From the NCBI RefSeq assembly GCF_932274485.2, contig NC_065880.2:91460730-91524729 (forward strand): a stretch of 64,000 nt of DNA. Direction: 5' to 3'. Shown here piece after piece: positions 13,301 to 18,960 of the stretch. The position numbers and the translations under genes are program-made. Position 1 is the stretch's first letter. The number at the start of each line of letters is the position of its first letter. The notes beneath the pieces were generated by a model that was not told the DNA's origin, did no database searches, and was given only the letters and a program-made list of their open reading frames with translations. Origin of the DNA: Patella vulgata. Its lineage: Eukaryota; Mollusca; Gastropoda; Patellidae.

Positions 13301-16300
13301 GGAAGTCAATTTCACTGCCAGACGTGGAGTGAAGACTGCAAAAGAGTTCTAGATTGATTCCACTTATTTTCTGATATCTATTGGAAAAAAAACGAGTTTC
13401 AAAGTGACTTTCATTAATTTTAAGGAGGTTTTGTAATCAGACTTTCCTATTTTGCAATAATACAGGAGGAAAGCGGTGGGGGTGTGGGAGGGGGAGTCGC
13501 AGTAGAGGAAAAATTAGGGAACTTGAGCATCCACTAGGGCCCGAACCCATCTTTATTGGCCCAGTCAGAGTAGAATAGTAGCACATTGAACCCCATTTCA
13601 TTATGTTAGTCCAAAAATGACCTAGTTTGTGTCGAGTGGAGTTACACCCTCTCACAGGTGGTGGGTTTAAAGAGTGTACATGAAATCACAAGGTCCTCAT
13701 TCAGTTAAATGGCGTAAATCCCCGATTTGCCAGGATCTTTCTTGTTAAGCTCAAGGATTGAACTTTAGTTCTCTTGTTTAGTGATCCATGTAAAACTCAC
13801 TGAACCATCAAACCCATTTATTGAAAATGATCCCAACCTGGAATCACATCAGATTATTTTATTATTTTAGAATTTACGACTAATAAAAGCAACAGATGAA
13901 TGTTTAACTGCCAGTCTTCCAAAAAATAAATTAAAAAACAGATATAGAAACGTTCTTCCATGTGAGTTTCAAGTTTTAATTTACTTTTAAAATGATGACT
14001 GCCTTAATTTCTCATTGTGACAGAGCGTTATCTCGGTCTGCGATCCCGTCCTCTGAATAAACTACTAATGCCAGTCAAAGAAACAAACTCATAGGGTTTG
14101 ACACAGCCACTCGGCATCAATAAGCAGACCTATTTGGAAATTAGACATTATTATATTGTATCTTTTTGAGAGAAATGTTTCCCATGGAACGTATTTTCTC
14201 ATGTCTTGTAATATCTGGCCTCAAGTTCACAAAGCATTCTCAGACTTCATTTAAGAATTTACTCTACCAGTTTCAATCACTGTTTTTGAGAAATATCTTT
14301 TGATTCAGAAACACAAAACTTTGCACATAGTTTCTTATTGATGTATTTGATACATTAAAACAACAAAAGTTTTATAAAGGGCTTTAATTTAGTTAATATA
14401 AGACAAACAATTTTGAGTTAATTCTTAATTTGGAGAATGCCTTGTGAACTTGGAGTCTGGGCTTAACAGAACGACTCTGCAACCCTCAACATACCTTTTG
14501 AAAATTAAACAATATTTTATTATGTGTTCTTTTGAAAGTAAAGTTTCCCACCATTTCCTGTATTCTAGAATCTATTTATTAATTTATATGTTATATTATA
14601 TCAGATGACTGTAATCATGTTATAATATATCAGATGACTGTAATCATGTTATAATATATCAGAGGACTGTAATCATGTTATATCAGATGACTGTAATCAT
14701 GTTATATCAGATGACTGTAATCATGTTATGTTATCTCAGATGACTGTAATTATGTTATATCATTTCAGATGATTGTAATTATGTTATATTATTTCAGATG
14801 ACTGTAATTATGTTATATTATCTCAGATGACTGTAATCATGTTATATTATTTCAGATGACTGTAATCATGTTATATTATTTCAGATGATTGTAATCATGT
14901 TATATCATTTCGGATGATTGTAATTATGTTATATTATTTCAGATGACTGTAATCATGTTATATTATTTCAGATGACTGTAATCGTGTCATGTTAAATGGT
15001 ACAGATGATTATATAAACGCTAGTCATGTTAAAATAGATGTTGGTGATAGTCAGCTGTGTTATATCATGTGTCAGGGACCGCTACCCAACACGGTTGATG
15101 ATTTCTGGTTGATGTGTTGGCAACAACACGTATCTGTTATCGCTATGTTAACCCTAGACATCGAAGATTTAAAAGTTAAATGTCACAAGTATTGGCCAGA
15201 ATTAGAGGAAAATAATCTTAAAGTATTGAATGGGTGAGTAAAATATTTCTGAAGATTATTTCTGGCTGGTGTTCACCATATTGTCTGGTTAAATTACTAA
15301 CGTTAAAATTTACCTGTTGCAGTTAATATTGACATTCTTGTTCGTGTTAAACTTATGGAAAGGATATGTTGACATAATTACTTGCATTATTTAAGTTGTT
15401 AGTCTCAAGCAAGAAATTGTGATATATTGATACACCATTAATTCCTGGCCATACAATATGTTGTCTTCATTAGCCTAGCCAGAGCAGAAAAGTAGGACTT
15501 TAAACCCTAATTTCACTTTATTTCCAATCTGATTAAAATACAGATCTAACCCCTAACCCCTAACCCAACCCTATATTTCGTTTTGTCTTTTTATTCTTTC
15601 GATGACCTACACTACATGAGGATCTGACCAGTTGTAGTGGAAGGTCGCGTCAGAGGTAATACGAGCGGCTTTTTACCCTATGACGTCACAGATATTTAAT
15701 TAACCAATCATTGTTGGTGTTTCTAGTGGATTACCTACAGTTTCGCGCACCTCACAGCCAAAACGCGTCATAACAGGATCTGTGTTTTAATCAGATTGCT
15801 CCATTTCATGTTTTATTGCAGGCAATATGAAGTAAGTTGTGAATCGAAACAGAGATTAAATGATTTTATAATACGATATATAAAGATGGAAGATATGACG
15901 TCTGGAAGGATACATAGAATCGTTCACCTGAATTATACAACATGGCCGGATCATGGTACACCTGATACAGCACTACCTTTATTACAGGTAATTATTTTCT
16001 GGTGTCTCTCGTCTACCATTTCCTTTATCGTCCTGCCTTTACTGTCCTCCCTTATTAGGCCTTATAAATTACATCTCGCAATAGGGACTGACCTTTTTAC
16101 TCCTGCCTTTCCTTTCTCATGCTCCATTTCTCAATAACAAGGGGGGGGGATGACCGAATGGTTAGCATGTGCACGTTGTATCATAAGGTCTTGTCTTTGA
16201 TTCAACTGGCGTGGTTTCGAATCCCCAGTTGTACGTGACAAGGAGTAGGGTTGCCTGTCCAACCTCGTGGGTTCTAACCGGGTCCTCCGGTTTGATCCCA

Positions 16301-18230
16301 CTAAGCGCAAGCGAATTATTGAAATAAAATTGAACCATATGTTAGTCCCGAAATGACCTTGTTTGTGTCAAGTGGAAGTTAAACCCCATTTCTCTCTCTC
16401 TCTCTCATGTATATATTTACAGGTAAATAATAAGGTGTGAAGGTATTTACAGGTGTGAATATCTATTGTTTGTATATATTGACAGCTGTGAAGGTATATA
16501 TTTACAGGTGTGTATATATCTATTGTTTGTATATTTCAGTATTTACGATTAATACACCTGTTTCATACAGGAGGACCAGTAGTTGTACATTGTAGCGCTG
16601 GTATAGGACGATCAGGTTCACTAGTAACTATAGATACGGCTCTTTTAAACATGGAAAACATGAAACATGTAAGTTATATATCACTTGTTTATATATCACT
16701 TCTTGGTTAATGAGGTTGGGGTAGATGACAAGTATGGCACAGGTAGATGACACGTTTGACACAGGTATTACGTTAGGTGAGAGATATGGCATAGGTGTCG
16801 GGGTAGATGATACATATTGCACAGGTAGATGACATGTATGACACAGGTATCGGGGTAGATGACAGGTATGGCACAGGTAGCCTGTTTCTAACTTATCGAG
16901 GGTGATGTCTGTGTCTAAGTACCTATGCCAGTCTTAAAATAACAAAAGGCAGAGCCCTCACATAGGAAGCTTGGGGGACGGGGGGGGGGGGGGGGAGATT
17001 TCAGTATTTACGGACTGGTTTCCTTGGAGGCTGGGGTAGCGAATCACCAGCCTTCGCTTCCCGTAAACCTGTGTAAACCACATCTCTGTGTATTACCTGT
17101 ATAGCAAGCTGAGGTAAACCATAGGTTCATATCTGAGTATTAACAGTATAGGAAACTGAGGTAAACCATAGGTTCATCTCTGTGTATTACCAGTATAGGA
17201 AACTGAGGTAAACCATAGGTTCATCTCTGTGTATTACCAGTATAGGAAACTGCGGTGGCTCAGTGAGTAAGACGTTGGCTCGCTAATGCTGGAGGTCTTG
17301 GGTTTGCTCTTGGTGTTGGCCGAGGGCTGGGACATCAGTATTTCATCCAATCCAAATGACTAGACAGCTGTCCTTGTCAGGCCCTCTGTCCAGCACCACT
17401 GACAAGGGGAAATCACACCCACTAATCCTGAAGAACTACCTCACAATTCCCTGTTTGGTGTAGATACATTTTTAGCCCATCTCATTTCATTTCAGTTTCA
17501 AATATATGATATTGTATCAGAAGTACGTCAACAAAGATACGGTGTTATTCAAACTAAGGTTGGTATATATTACGAAAGGTTATTACACATGGTTTACGAC
17601 TGAATTAACAACATTCCATTAATAGACTTTGATGTATATGTCCTCATGCATAATCATTCCATATTTCTTTAATATATCACTTTTAAAATAAATAAAATTA
17701 TAGTTCCACTGCTAATTAATAAGTTATAGTTCCACTGATAAATAATCAATTTATTATTTATCATATCACTTTTTAAAATAAATAAAATTATAGTTCCACT
17801 GCTAATTAATGATTGTTGTTATAAATCTTAATTAATGTTATGTTTTGATTGTTTTACTCATGTATGTTCTATAAATGTATGGTTGATATTGATTATTGAT
17901 CACCAGGAACATAAACGATAACATTAACATGGTACATTAAAACAATCATTCCACCCTTCTGCCACGGCAGTGGCTGAACTCGGATGAGAGTCCATACGCT
18001 GGTCTCCGCTGTCCTCTGCTACTCTCCGCTCGTCTCCTACCCCGTTCTTCTCTTCCCCACTCGCCCCCCTCGTCCCCCTAACTGTCAGTAAACTGGTGGT
18101 TATAATAAACCAAGAAGTAGTAAATCTATAAAGTTGTGTTATTATGAATATATTTTATTATATATTTCAGGATCAATACATGTTCTGTTATACAGCCTGC
18201 ATGCAAGCTCTTCTTAGTGTTGCTAGTTAA
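765..18230 (+). CDS. PTPN13: PTPN13-like tyrosine phosphatase, 3' half (17 exons, gene span)
   Basis: Large cytosolic non-receptor tyrosine phosphatase of the PTP-BL/FAP-1 family. In that family PDZ domains recruit membrane-receptor and cytoskeletal partners and the C-terminal domain removes phosphate from tyrosine. Exons at 765-909, 1600-1676, 2063-2277, 2711-2803, 4310-5503, 6589-6744, 7348-7530, 8267-8443, 10353-10520, 11573-11664, 12595-13006, 13871-13961, 14972-15233, 15822-15987, 16540-16668, 17496-17558 and 18171-18230 all have AG/GT borders and matching phases. They give one frame of about 1,226 codons ending in TAA. Domain order is PDZ, long linker, PDZ, PDZ, linker, PTP. The first PDZ resembles vertebrate PDZ3 in its VKK...PAAES and CRP.SG.LP segments, and the second resembles PDZ4 (GCY, QDPA.SDGRL.PGD). 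The N-terminal KIND, FERM and PDZ1-2 parts expected for the family would lie upstream of the window. Exon borders are read by eye and phase, not from transcripts. Confidence 0.9.
917..1294 (+). mobile_element. MITE M1b (TTAA type), right end
   Basis: M1b core (GACAAGATGTGTGCACAGTG, CACTGGTATAATCG) followed by the shared M1 end, GCAGATTTAGCTCTTACATA ATGTATGTTTAA. Part of the core occurs twice. Left end not clear. Confidence 0.7.
1291..1478 (+). repeat. SINE-A, diverged and 5'-truncated
   Basis: Starts at the GTTGACTGGCGTGG segment just after the M1 edge, keeps AGGGTCGCCTGTC and ends AAAACCCCATTTCTCTTTC. The middle is diverged. Confidence 0.65.
1600..1676 (+). CDS. PTPN13: PTPN13 exon: linker leading into PDZ3
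   Basis: Acceptor TTATTAG|A and donor GAAG|GTAATT. Encodes a short Lys-rich segment ending DDFYFYVTE, joined in phase to the exons on both sides. The last residues lead towards the first PDZ strand. Confidence 0.75.
1739..1962 (+). mobile_element. MITE M2, right part missing
   Basis: Left end CAATCTGATTACAATACAG, core with CCTATGACGTCA (CRE palindrome at 1873-1880) and AACCAATCA (CCAAT box). It stops before the right terminal repeat, near a (CT)n tract. Confidence 0.75.
2063..2277 (+). CDS. PTPN13: PTPN13 exon: PDZ3-like domain, first part
   Basis: Acceptor TTTTAG, donor AAC|GTAAGT. Encodes strand A (YEVDLVKG), the carboxylate-binding loop GLGF, a loop with VHPTDPAQC, RVKKVF, PAAES and AGDVILQV. 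These match the PDZ fold and most resemble vertebrate PTPN13 PDZ3. A (GA)-rich stretch follows in the intron. Confidence 0.92.
2711..2803 (+). CDS. PTPN13: PTPN13 exon: PDZ3-like domain, end
   Basis: Encodes the second PDZ helix (EIIEMMHTTPKEV) and last strand (KLIMCRP), then DSGILPPIMRG. The CRP..G.LP motif after the domain is a PTPN13 PDZ3 hallmark. Donor GGC|GTAAGT. Confidence 0.9.
3545..3880. repeat. Minisatellite, ~28-bp unit, ~12 units
   Basis: Units of the type CCCTGGTTATAACTCATAAG plus ATAGTTAG repeat every 28 bases around 3739, 3767 and 3795, with more diverged 27-31 base units outwards. Intronic. Confidence 0.85.
3906..4236 (-). repeat. SINE-A head, tandemly repeated ~2.5 times
   Basis: Reverse-strand SINE-A 5' segments, each with the CCAGTTGACTCAGTGACAGA and CACGTACAACCGAGGAATCG parts and a C-run, repeat with a period of about 125 bases. 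Confidence 0.75.
4310..5503 (+). CDS. PTPN13: PTPN13 exon: 398-residue disordered linker
   Basis: One long exon of 1,194 bases between PDZ3 and PDZ4. It is rich in Ser, Asp, Glu and Asn, with many SP and DDE clusters and no recognised domain. Acceptor CTTTCAG, donor CAA|GTTAGT. Low complexity and the absence of long hydrophobic runs suggest a flexible, probably phosphorylated spacer; that is inference. The frame runs into the intron and stops at 5594-5596, so an intron-retained transcript would truncate here. Confidence 0.88.
5735..6064 (-). mobile_element. MITE M1a, partial
   Basis: M1a core with TTAGTAATGATGATCG, GATCAATTTGACTG and the end CTAATCTCCCATAATC. The outer end with GAGCTAAATCTGCC is missing. 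Confidence 0.75.
6065..6588. other. Intron, no element recognised
   Basis: AT-rich intronic DNA between the M1a remnant and the PDZ4 exon, without a recognisable repeat or coding segment. Confidence 0.5.
6589..6744 (+). CDS. PTPN13: PTPN13 exon: PDZ4-like domain, first part
   Basis: Encodes DFEVTLRKR, the loop GLGF, GCYIKDV, LQDPALSDGRL and PGDQLIE, a canonical first half of a PDZ domain that closely follows PTPN13 PDZ4. Acceptor TTTACAG, donor GAG|GTCAGT. A tandem pair of SINE-A copies fills the following intron. Confidence 0.92.
6760..7039 (+). repeat. SINE-A, near full length (first of a tandem pair)
   Basis: A G-run, then an A-box-like GGCCGAATGGTTAGCG, a B-box-like GGTTTCGAATCCC, the central core GTTTTCTCCGGGGCCTCC and CGGTTTCCTCCCACTGC, and the tail GTTAAACCCCATTTCTCTCT. 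Confidence 0.88.
7045..7316 (+). repeat. SINE-A, near full length (second of the pair)
   Basis: Same structure as its neighbour, ending in a (CT)n tract at 7289-7313 close to the PTPN13 exon at 7348. Confidence 0.88.
7348..7530 (+). CDS. PTPN13: PTPN13 exon: PDZ4-like domain, end, and linker
   Basis: Starts VNGECMLNMNHFEAVTLLR (second helix), then PTLVRIKARRP (last strand) and a Gln/Asn/Ser linker. Acceptor TTTTACAG, donor CAG|GTGAGA. The (CT)n tail of a SINE-A ends about 35 bases upstream of the exon. Confidence 0.9.
7590..7935 (+). repeat. SINE-B, near full length
   Basis: tRNA-like head (GGGCTAATTGGGTAAGAC, CGCGGGTCGATCCTGG), then CAAGAAAGTTCATC, GGGCCTGACGAGGACAGC, GGCAGTTGGAATTCGATA and the tail AGGACGTTAAATCCCATTTC. 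Confidence 0.88.
7978..8150 (+). repeat. SINE-B, 5'-truncated
   Basis: Starts at CATGCTCGTAAAAGATCCC and ends GGACGTTAAACCCTTTTTC followed by a second short tail, AGGACGCTAAATCCCATTTC. Confidence 0.8.
8267..8443 (+). CDS. PTPN13: PTPN13 exon: charged linker between PDZ4 and PDZ5
   Basis: Encodes a Glu/Lys/Asp-rich segment (KNEVDEVGEGRRKERVQDIE...), possibly helical at its start and Ser/Asp-rich at its end. No domain recognised. Acceptor CACTAG, donor GAG|GTTAGT; phase 0 on both sides. Confidence 0.85.
8502..9581. mobile_element. Non-autonomous element with internal 150-bp tandem repeats
   Basis: Ends are inverted (TATACGCCCACA at 8502 and TGTGGGCGTAT at 9581). Inside are about six units starting GACGCTCTAGAGGC and containing CAGTGTTTAAGGTCATGAGA and AGTTATGGCCCTTGATCAC, at 8555, 8705, ~8850, 8976, 9126 and 9251, mostly 150 bases apart. 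No transposase seen. Intronic in PTPN13. Confidence 0.75.
9582..10221. other. Intron, no element recognised
   Basis: About 640 bases of AT-rich intron between the tandem-repeat element and an M1 end. Nothing coding or repetitive is recognised. Confidence 0.45.
10222..10335 (+). mobile_element. MITE M1 right end fragment
   Basis: The terminal ~115 bases of M1 (TTGTTAATAAATGACTAATT, AAAGACCTGCAATAGG, ATAATGTATG), ending in TTAA at 10332-10335, 17 bases before the PDZ5 exon. Confidence 0.8.
10353..10520 (+). CDS. PTPN13: PTPN13 exon: PDZ5-like domain, first part
   Basis: Encodes IIRIKLSK, the loop GYGF (a GLGF variant), TTGVYVKTI, GGGVAYKDGRLQVGDRLIQ. Acceptor ATATTACAG lies 17 bases after the end of an M1 MITE. 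Donor CAG|GTAAAT. Confidence 0.92.
10638..11093. mobile_element. Fold-back element with 7-bp target duplication and a nested palindrome
   Basis: Outer inverted repeats of ~75 bases (left CACAGGCGTCTGTAACATGG, right CCATGTTACAGGTGCCTGTG) are flanked by CCCACAC at 10631-10637 and 11094-11100. Inside, 10711-10895 is a second palindrome (TTCACCACTCTAGATT against AATCTAGAGTGGTGAA) centred near CCACGTGACCCT/AGGGTCATGTGG. No coding capacity. Confidence 0.85.
11131..11304 (+). repeat. SINE-A, 3'-truncated
   Basis: GGGGGGTTGGATGGCTGAAT, a shortened A-box region, GGTTTCGAATCCTTGG and the core up to CTATGCACAAGTGA, where SINE-B sequence takes over. Confidence 0.8.
11305..11551 (+). repeat. SINE-B, 5'-truncated
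   Basis: From GCCGTTCGGACGGGACG through GAAAGTTGGAATTCAATC to AGGACTTTAAACCCCATTTC and ATTTATTTCATT, next to the PTPN13 exon at 11573. Confidence 0.82.
11573..11664 (+). CDS. PTPN13: PTPN13 exon: PDZ5-like domain, end
   Basis: Encodes VNDESVIGLNHSKVISMLR and the last strand QQVQLTVAR. Acceptor TATATTACAG, donor AAG|GTAACC, phase 2. A SINE-B tail lies about 30 bases upstream of the acceptor. Confidence 0.9.
11786..12131 (+). mobile_element. M3 end fused to MITE M2
   Basis: 11786-11821 resembles an M3 terminal repeat (GGGTATCATTTAATTGTGTG). From 11822 M2 runs through GACCCTATGACGTCAG (CRE at 11899-11906) to its right end AGGATCTGTGTTTTAAT. Confidence 0.7.
12191..12589 (-). mobile_element. MITE M1a, complete, at a PTPN13 splice site
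   Basis: Flanked by TTAA at 12191-12194 and 12586-12589. Ends are ACATACATTATGCAAGAGCT and CCCATAATGTATCA, inverted over the ACATTATG part. About 395 bases, no coding capacity. The PTPN13 exon begins 5 bases after its right TTAA. Confidence 0.88.
12595..13006 (+). CDS. PTPN13: PTPN13 exon: linker before the PTP domain
   Basis: About 137 residues, acidic, without a known domain (NEEDSFTRLID..., ALTDDWLESIPVLSIS, DFISDVLHLLVEKV). The acceptor AG (12593-12594) is only a few bases from the TTAA edge of an M1a MITE; a second in-frame AG lies nine bases on, at 12602-12603. Donor AAG|GTATTT. Confidence 0.85.
13043..13092 (+). repeat. SINE-B tail fragment
   Basis: TCTTCATTATCCCGG, GTAGGACTTCATTAAACCGC: the last ~50 bases of SINE-B, diverged. 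Confidence 0.55.
13545..13652 (+). repeat. SINE-B tail joined to SINE-A tail
   Basis: SINE-B end (TCTTTATTGGCCCAGTCAGA, ACCCCATTTCATTATG) followed by the SINE-A 3' part (TTAGTCC, ATGACCTAGTTTGTGTCGAG). Confidence 0.65.
13871..13961 (+). CDS. PTPN13: PTPN13 exon: PTP domain, KNRY motif
   Basis: Ends in KNKLKNRYRNVLP(Y), the phosphotyrosine-recognition KNRY segment of classical tyrosine phosphatases. Acceptor ATTTTAG, donor CCAT|GTGAGT, phase 1. Confidence 0.93.
14590..14990 (+). repeat. Minisatellite of splice-acceptor units, 14 copies
   Basis: Fourteen units of 24-29 bases. The consensus is CAGATGACTGTAATCATG plus TTATATTATTT. Thirteen are intronic; the last overlaps the true acceptor and first bases of the PTP exon at 14972. 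Twelve of the intronic units keep the AG before ATGA or ATGATT (one reads CGG). Confidence 0.92.
14972..15233 (+). CDS. PTPN13: PTPN13 exon: PTP domain core
   Basis: Begins (Y)DCNRVMLNG, then DDYINAS, CYIMCQGPLPNTVDDFW and WQQHVSVIAMLT, the standard order of a classical PTP domain. Acceptor TTATTTCAG, donor TGG|GTGAGT. The acceptor and first exonic bases are the last unit of a 14-fold minisatellite, described separately. Confidence 0.93.
15455..15520 (+). repeat. SINE-B tail fragment
   Basis: GTCTTCATTAGCC, AGTAGGACTTTAAACCC and TTTCACTTTATTTC match the last ~65 bases of SINE-B. Confidence 0.7.
15526..15798 (+). mobile_element. MITE M2, with internal deletion
   Basis: Left end AATCTGATTAAAATACAG, right end AGGATCTGTGTTTTAATCAG, CRE palindrome at 15681-15688. 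It carries a (CTAACCC)n-like stretch after the left end. Ends about 25 bases before the WPD-loop exon. Confidence 0.82.
15822..15987 (+). CDS. PTPN13: PTPN13 exon: PTP domain, WPD loop
   Basis: Encodes QYEVSCESKQRL...HRIVHLNYTTWPDHGTPD. The WPD aspartate, the general acid of catalysis, is present. Acceptor ATTGCAG lies about 25 bases after the right end of an M2 MITE. Donor CAG|GTAATT. Confidence 0.93.
16140..16412 (+). repeat. SINE-A, near full length
   Basis: G-run, GATGACCGAATGGTTAGC, GGTTTCGAATCCCC, core GGGTCCTCCGG, and the tail GTTAAACCCCATTTCTC with (CT)n. Confidence 0.87.
16433..16539 (+). repeat. Duplicated acceptor region before the P-loop exon
   Basis: ATCTATTGTTTGTATAT occurs twice, once ending GACAG and once ending TTCAG (the used acceptor), with ATATTTACAGGTGTG repeats between. 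The period is about 67 bases. Confidence 0.7.
16540..16668 (+). CDS. PTPN13: PTPN13 exon: PTP domain, catalytic P-loop
   Basis: Encodes YLRLIHLFHTGGPVVVHC and the signature HCSAGIGRSG, with the nucleophilic cysteine and the P-loop arginine intact, so the enzyme looks active. Acceptor ATATTTCAG, donor CAT|GTAAGT. The intron just upstream duplicates the acceptor region (16433-16539). Confidence 0.95.
16720..16885. repeat. Minisatellite, GGTAGATGACA-type units
   Basis: Irregular units such as GGGGTAGATGACAAGTATGG and CACAGGTAGATGACA repeat about six times. A G-run of about 18 follows near 16979. Confidence 0.75.
17072..17253. repeat. Minisatellite, ~47-bp unit, ~4 units
   Basis: GTAAACCATAGGTTCATCTC, TGTGTATTACCAGTATAGGA and AACTGAG repeat about four times, running into a SINE-B head. 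Confidence 0.8.
17246..17495 (+). repeat. SINE-B, rearranged, ending at a splice site
   Basis: A SINE-B head (GCGGTGGCTCAGTGAGTAAG) in + sense is followed by the SINE-B middle in - sense (CTGTCCTTGTCAGGCCCTCT) and then by AGCCCATCTCATTTCATTTC, a SINE-B tail that runs straight into the AG of the PTPN13 acceptor. Confidence 0.7.
17496..17558 (+). CDS. PTPN13: PTPN13 exon: PTP domain, Q-loop
   Basis: Encodes FQIYDIVSEVRQQRYGVIQT, with the arginine-glutamine pair and Q-loop glutamine of the family. The acceptor CATTTCATTTCAG has the sequence of a SINE-B tail. Donor AAG|GTTGGT. Confidence 0.92.
17905..18085 (+). repeat. Dispersed repeat, copy 1 of 2
   Basis: CACCAGGAACATAAACGATA, CCCTTCTGCCACGG and TGAGAGTCCATACGC are shared with 20831-21020 in the same orientation. 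The rest is CT-rich. Family unknown. Confidence 0.7.
18171..18230 (+). CDS. PTPN13: PTPN13 last exon with stop
   Basis: Encodes DQYMFCYTACMQALLSVAS then TAA (18228-18230). DQY.FCY directly follows the Q-loop in PTPN13, so the protein ends at the PTP domain without an extra tail. Acceptor ATATTTCAG. The 3' UTR and poly(A) site are not resolved. Confidence 0.93.
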   Translation, partial: DQYMFCYTACMQALLSVAS

Positions 18231-18498
18231 CACACAACCTAGCCCATAGCAACCATCAACCAATCAAAAACTCTGTAATATAATAACAATGTGCCATGAC
18301 ATCATTAGAGTAGTTTTATTTTGGGGTTTGTTTATTTATTAGAGGATAATTTGAGTATTTATTTATTTATTTTGAAGCAATCTCATGTTTATGATTGATT
18401 GGGAGAAATTGATTTGTTTTCTGCCGTTTAGAATCAGGAACATTAGAATCAGGAACATCGTGTGAATTTAACTAAACTTGATCTCCAAGAGTTCAATT

Positions 18499-18776
18499 CA
18501 GGGGGGTTGGATGGCTGAATTGTTAGCGTGTACGCTCTGTATCATAAGGTCTGTTATTGAGTCAACTAGCGTGGTTTCGATTCCTCGCTTGTCCGTGACT
18601 AGGGGAAGGGTCACCTGTCCAACCTCGTGGGTTTTCTCCGGGTCCTCCGGTTTCCTCCCACTGCTAAAGACCTCTATGCGAAAGGCAATTATTGAAATAA
18701 AATTGAACCATGTTAGTCCCGAAATAACCTAGCTTGTGTCGAGTGGAAGTTAAACCCCATTTTTCTCTCCCTCAAC
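18499..18776 (+). repeat. SINE-A, near full length
   Basis: GGGGGGTTGGATGGCTGAAT, core GGGTTTTCTCCGGGTCCTCC, tail AAGTTAAACCCCATTTTTCT. Located just downstream of the PTPN13 stop. Confidence 0.87.
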
Positions 18777-18829
18777 AAGCAGGGGTAAAACGTGAAGACA
18801 ACTGAATGAACAACTCAGTCTGTTTCTAA

Positions 18830-18960
18830 TGGCCATCTTCATTAGCCCAGTCATTGCAGAACAGTAGGATGTTAAACCCCATTTCTAACAGCAAGGGAAG
18901 GATAACTCATCCATTTCTAACAGCAAGGGGAGGATAACTCCTCCATTTCTCCCATATCTT
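18830..18960 (+). repeat. SINE-B tail and short tandem repeat
   Basis: SINE-B tail (ATCTTCATTAGCCCAGTCAT, GATGTTAAACCCCATTTC), then three units of TTTCTAACAGCAAGGG plus AGGATAACTC. Confidence 0.7.
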
